Shown in pieces: positions 59,613 through 64,000 of a DNA stretch of 64,000 nt. Made by a program: the position numbers and the translations under genes. A model generated the notes under the pieces. The model saw only the letters and a list, made by a program, of their open reading frames with translations. It was not told the DNA's origin and did not search any database. The stretch covers positions 17,619,574 through 17,683,573 of the forward strand of contig NC_034010.1 in the NCBI RefSeq assembly GCF_000346465.2, written 5' to 3'. The stretch comes from Prunus persica. Its lineage: Eukaryota > Streptophyta > Magnoliopsida > Rosales > Rosaceae. Each line of letters opens with the position of its first letter. Within the stretch, counting starts at the first letter, position 1.

Positions 59613-60204
59613 CTCAAAGAAAAGATTGAGGAATGTATCACTAATTTGGGTCATTTTCAGCAATCTATAAACGGTATCAATCTGAATACCGTTTGGAGTG
59701 CCAACTTTTTTACATTAAACACAGTAGAAATTGACCAAGTGCTTTCCTTTCGTATTCATCTTCCTCCTCTTCGTCCCCCTTAACCTCCTATACCAGTGCA
59801 AGTGGTGGCCCATGTCATGGTGGAGGAGTTCTTTTTCCATCCCTTATATTTGTTTATGAAATTCACAAATTAATTTATAATAAAAATTTCGTTAACAAGT
59901 AATTGAGTAGTTATCGGAATTTTGGTTTGCATCTGTGAAAAGCACCAAAATGGTGTTTTTGTCAGGCTATAAACCCACAAGGCCCAACCAAATAGTGTGT
60001 ATACTTTGTATAGCAAATTAATTAATTAATTAATTTTCATTTTTTAAGTACATCAAAATAAGGCCTAACAAAATAAGACCAACGAATGCTTTTGGACTAT
60101 CCGTATCTTCCCTAAACAATGGTCCTCTTTTCTTTGTGTTACACAAGCCCAATTCGTTTTCAAAACCAGACTTGAAAAAGAGAATTCATGGATCATGAAT
60201 CATG
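59613..60204. other. Intergenic
   Basis: No gene recognised. Contains (TTAA)n near 60015-60035. Confidence 0.35.
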
Positions 60205-60477
60205 AAATCAAGAATAAGGGACAAACCAAAAGGGTATGGGATCGATAACTTCAAACTTTTTTTTTTTTTTTTAAAGCTCTCCAGGGTTTAATCCCTAAAC
60301 ACAAAAAAAATTAAATGGCAAAAACAGTACGAGTTTTAAGAAATCAAGAATAAGGGACAAACCAAAAGGGTATGGGATCGATAACTTCAAACTTTTTTTT
60401 TTTTTTTTAAAAGCTCTCCGGGGTTTAATCCCTAAACACAAAAAAAATTAAATGACAAAGACAGTACGAGTTTTAAG
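60205..60477. repeat. 136-bp tandem duplication with internal T tract, LINE 3' region
   Basis: Two copies (60205-60340 and 60341-60477) with only a few differences, each with a T15-16 run. In the minus orientation each reads ...GGAGAGCTTT then an A tract, like a LINE tail. Confidence 0.88.
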
Positions 60478-60482
60478 AATTC

Positions 60483-62727
60483 TTAATAAATCATCATCAA
60501 ATGTAGCTTCAACCTACTAGGAATCTCATCAAGCACAACGAATCCCAAATTAAAATTATAGCCCACCTTTGCTAAACAATTAGCCACCTTGTTTTTCTCC
60601 TTATAGATGTGGTTAATCACACAATTACCCATTTGTCCCATAAGAGCGTAGCAACTAGACAACAAAGATGCCATTAGATGTAGAATAAAGAGAAGATTTT
60701 TGGAGATGCCCCTTTGGATAGTAAGTTTCAAAACCAAAGAACAACCATCATATTTCAATTGCTAGGATGTCACCGCTCCCCTTATTGGCCACAAAACCAC
60801 CAATCCAATTCCCTTTATCATCGCGGATTACTCCCCCAACACCAATGACTCCAGACGCACATTGGCACGACCCATCAACATTAATCTTGAACTGACCAGT
60901 ATCAGGAGGATCCCAAACAAGAAAAATTTGAGTTGTGTTAATTGGCATATGAACAGTAGAACTAGCCTTTACCCATTCCTAAGTAGTAGTAAAAATAATA
61001 TTTCTGATATCAAAAACCAAATCCTCTTCTTTGCCAAACACTTTCTTATTGAGCCATTTCCAGATCTGCCAACATGTAAAAGCAAAAGCGATGTTCCACG
61101 AAATTCCATATTGGCAATGGGACTTAGTTAACAAATTAACCCTCAACCAAGGCTGAAAATCCAATAGAAAAAATTGCAAACTTAGATTGTTTGGAAGAAA
61201 TAAGCTCCAAACACTTATAGCCTCTCACAGTCATGTAGGATATGAAAGACATATTCAATAGGCCAACCACACAAACTGCAGGAATGATCAATAGTTAGTT
61301 GCCTTTTGACCCGTTGCTCATTAGAAAGAATTTTACCTTAAAATACAAGCAAGAAAAAAATCTGCAACTTAGGAGGAATATTGATATCCCATATGAACTT
61401 CCAAGGACTATTAGACCATTCAAATGGTTTTAAAAAATATACTATAAGCAGGCTTCAGCAAGCACCATTATGAGTTTGTCAATATCCCACCAACCTCCCT
61501 CAAAGAAGTGAGATACATGACAATTCAAATCAAAGACATAAGCATTACCATGGTGCTTAAGCATAGGCTCATCATTCAGCCATTTATCTTGCCAAAACTT
61601 CACTTGATCTCCATTGCCAATTCTCCACCCCATACCCTTCATTAGCAGATCAGCACCATGGAGGATACCTCTCCATGTAGAAGAAGAGTTAGGCCTTGAA
61701 ATCAGCGAGGGATCCATGATGTCCTCACCTTGCAGATACTTAGCCTCATAAATTTTGGCCCATAATCCACTATCTTTATTATGAAGCCTCCACCCAATCT
61801 TGGCCAACAAACTCTAGTTCATATGAGTTGTTTGCTTAAAACCTAAACCACCTTTGCTCTTGGGTGTACATGCCAAATTCCATAGGCATAAATGGATTTT
61901 GTTTTTCTTTTCATTGCCTCCCCAAAAGAAGTTACGATTAAGCTTATCAAGCTCCTTACAAACACTTGCAAGCAATTTAGTCGTTTGCATAGTATAAACT
62001 GGGATAGAAGCAGTAACTGCCTTAATAAGAGTGGCTCGCCCAGCTAAAGAAAAAAGTTTCCCTTTCCATCCAACAAGTCTTCTGTGTACTTTGTCAAGAA
62101 GCCCATTAAAAGTAGCTTTATTAGGCCCATAGTGTAATAAAGGCACACCCAGATATTTGCCCAGATTATCGGTTAAAGGGGAACCACAAATATTACTGAT
62201 TTCTTGAGCAGTATCCTTGCAGGTATTAGGAGATCAGAAAATAGCAGATTTATCAAAGTTAACAGCTTGTCCCGATGCTTGGCAAAAAAACCTTCAAATA
62301 GTCTTTCATGATCTTGGCTTGTTGGGGACTAGTTTCAGCGAAAAGAACAAGGTCGTCAGCGAAAAAAAGATGGGAAACAACTAGCCCAGATTGAGAGGAT
62401 TTCATAGGCTTCCATATAACCCTGTTAACAGTATCAAATATAAGGAAGCGAGGGAACCAAATTTGATAGTGGACAGACTGGACACAACTCATTACTAATT
62501 GAAGAACCATGTGTGGTAACCCCATCTCACCAAGTACTTGCTCAATGAAGTCCCAATTAAGTCTATCATAAGCCTTTGATAGATCGACTTTCCAAGCAAT
62601 GAAACTTTTTTTGCCTTTGGAAAGTTTGAATTTATGCATAAGCTCTTGAGCAATTAGAATATTATCGGTGATATGTTTACCTAGGACAAAACTAACTTGG
62701 TTAGGACTGATGAGGCTAGATAAAACA
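60483..62727 (-). mobile_element. 5'-truncated LINE (L1-type non-LTR retrotransposon)
   Basis: In minus order there are RT (ISPNQVSFVLGKHITDNILI, WKVDLSKAYDRLNWDFIEQV, FFADDLVLFAE, 62735-62259), then GRATLIKAVTASIPVYTMQT and SKGGLGFKQTTHMN (to 61814). Next are the zf-RVT region (WRIGNGDQVKFWQDKWL, 61810-61442) and an RNase H tail (FKINVDGSCQCASGVIGVGG, 60948-60748; CLAKVGYNFNLG, 60758-60483). Stops and frameshifts separate the pieces. The 5' side stops where the next element begins. Confidence 0.88.
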
Positions 62728-64000
62728 TGTAACATCTCGGTCCTAAATAAATTTTAAATTATTAATTTATTCAGATAAAATACTATTTTGCCCAGAAATA
62801 TTTTAATGGTATAAAAGTTGACTTTTTGACCGGAAAGGAATTTGAGAATTTCAATTATACTATTGCGTAGAGCACGTTGATACGAGTTCGTAGACATGTA
62901 ATGGGCCCGAATCAGAGTTATAACGAAGAAAATACAATTAAGATATGGTGAGGGGCAAAATGATAATTTGTCAGATCAGATTTTAAAACCATTATCTCTC
63001 TCCATGCGACACATTCTCTCTCTCCTAAATGACTCTCACTCTCTCTTCGAACCACCGCCTCCGACCACGATGGCAAATGAGACCGGTGCCAAAAGGACCA
63101 GCCCAACCCCACCGTCAAACCTCGGCCCTTCCCCGATGGCAGCTGCAGTCTGTTTCGCCGGAAAGAGCCTGAGAACGACCAATTTTTCACTGGCCTCGAT
63201 CTCTCTCCTCCAATCTCTATTTCTGGCAAGAAAGGTATGGAATCTCATCTACTCTTCAAGCTCTCGCTGATGGTTGGGTAGGATTTGATCAATTTCTAGT
63301 GTTAATAGTTCGATTTTGGATTCAAAGTTTGGTCGAATTTTGAGTTGAGATTCCAGCCACTTCCGGCCATTTTTCAGGGTAGGTCCAAGAATAAAAGTGG
63401 TTCCAAATAGGGTGTTACACCTAGAGTAGGAGTCATGAGCCGTGATTTTGAGATTTTCCGGCGAAGCGTTATCACTTTGGGCACCACGAGTTGCCGGCGA
63501 GTGTGGCGGCCCGTGGGCACTGTGGCAAAGGGGCATTGTGTCCCAAAACGATCTCCTAGTTATCATGAGCAAGTAGGTGTGCTCGGATTCCATTTTGGAT
63601 ACCATTTGAGTGTCGAACGGATTTCGCCTATTGTGCGATTTTCGGGTTCCATAGGTCCGGACCGTTGGATCAAACTCGAGTTCATGTATGTTGATGCCAA
63701 CCCTAGGGCTAGGTTTATGGTAATTATCCGATCGTGCGATCGTGGGTAATCCGACTGTCCAATCGAGACCAAACTCTCGGGACATGTGTCATAGGCATAT
63801 TGGAACCTCTAGGAACTCTAGGATTAGAATTTTGAGGTCGTGGACCCCACGAGGTCCCATGTCGACTTTTGAGACTTTTATCGATTTTTGAGTCCCGAGC
63901 CACTTCTAGACCATTCCAAAGATGAGAAAAGCTTTTGTGGACAAAGTTGTGATAATTCTGAAATATGAGTTTCAAACCCACCGTAGGAGTACCTCCTAGT
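62728..64000 (+). mobile_element. Probable beginning of a long LTR (gypsy-like) inserted in the LINE
   Basis: The LINE coding region ends abruptly at TGTAACATCTCGGTCC, a typical start for plant gypsy LTRs. The rest of the window has no intact gene, and the second LTR, if present, lies outside. Frames at 62918-63229, 63249-63785 and others overlap on both strands and carry no domain. Confidence 0.45.

Noticed and set aside
62918..63785. Frames in the last kilobase
   Set aside because: They overlap on opposite strands, lack domains and fall within the probable LTR.

Overview
The window is plant nuclear DNA, and gene content and repeat style suggest a woody eudicot, most likely Rosaceae/Prunus-like (inference from recall, not a search). 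The evidence is spliced genes with GT-AG introns, large AT-rich intergenic spaces, a 100-N assembly gap and almost every class of plant transposable element. It holds five plausible intact genes. These are ALG8 (ER N-glycan glucosyltransferase, 9930-14085, +), the mitochondrial F1 ATP synthase delta' subunit (22578-25752, +), a short FCS-like zinc finger (FLZ/DUF581) protein (29306-29753, +), an RLCK-VII/PBL-type cytoplasmic kinase (35860-38875, -) and a clade-IV SWEET sugar transporter (48821-50106, -). They are unrelated housekeeping, signalling and transport genes, with no sign of a functional cluster. Two decayed loci are also visible: a jasmonate-induced-protein-like remnant (about 2035-2434, -) and a degenerate defensin-like locus (about 16356-16976, +).

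Layout: 1-1153 is the end of a CACTA (En/Spm) transposon with a dense array of GCGCGACGAA subterminal repeats. 1157-1736 is a pair of short Helitrons. 2653-7489 is a complete but broken Ty1/copia element with two LTRs and an ATTCT target duplication. 7846-9398 holds a long foldback element and a Mutator-like long-TIR element. After ALG8 come a Tourist-like MITE (14512-15792) and a decayed copia element (17702-21500) with a solo LTR (18319-18825) inside it. From 25.7 to 35.8 kb are the FLZ gene, a PIF/Harbinger deletion derivative, a hAT element and small MITEs. From 39.8 to 54.4 kb are a second Mutator-like element, a MITE interrupted by the assembly gap, SWEET, and a hAT element inserted beside a SINE-like sequence. 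54432-58621 is a 4.19-kb PIF/Harbinger element with TTA target duplications and both expected genes. The window ends in a 5'-truncated LINE, cut by what looks like the start of a large LTR at 62728.

The most interesting object is the PIF/Harbinger element. It is structurally complete, with TIRs, TSD, a full-length 453-aa transposase ORF, a two-exon Myb-like ORF2, a four-unit G-box repeat array before the transposase and a 57-nt perfect palindrome near its far end. However, the transposase has Lys where the third catalytic acid (Glu) is expected, and ORF2 has an in-frame TAA. A related deletion-derivative MITE lies at 30585-31010, about 24 kb away. I saw no bacterial-type operon, CRISPR array or clearly novel multi-gene system.
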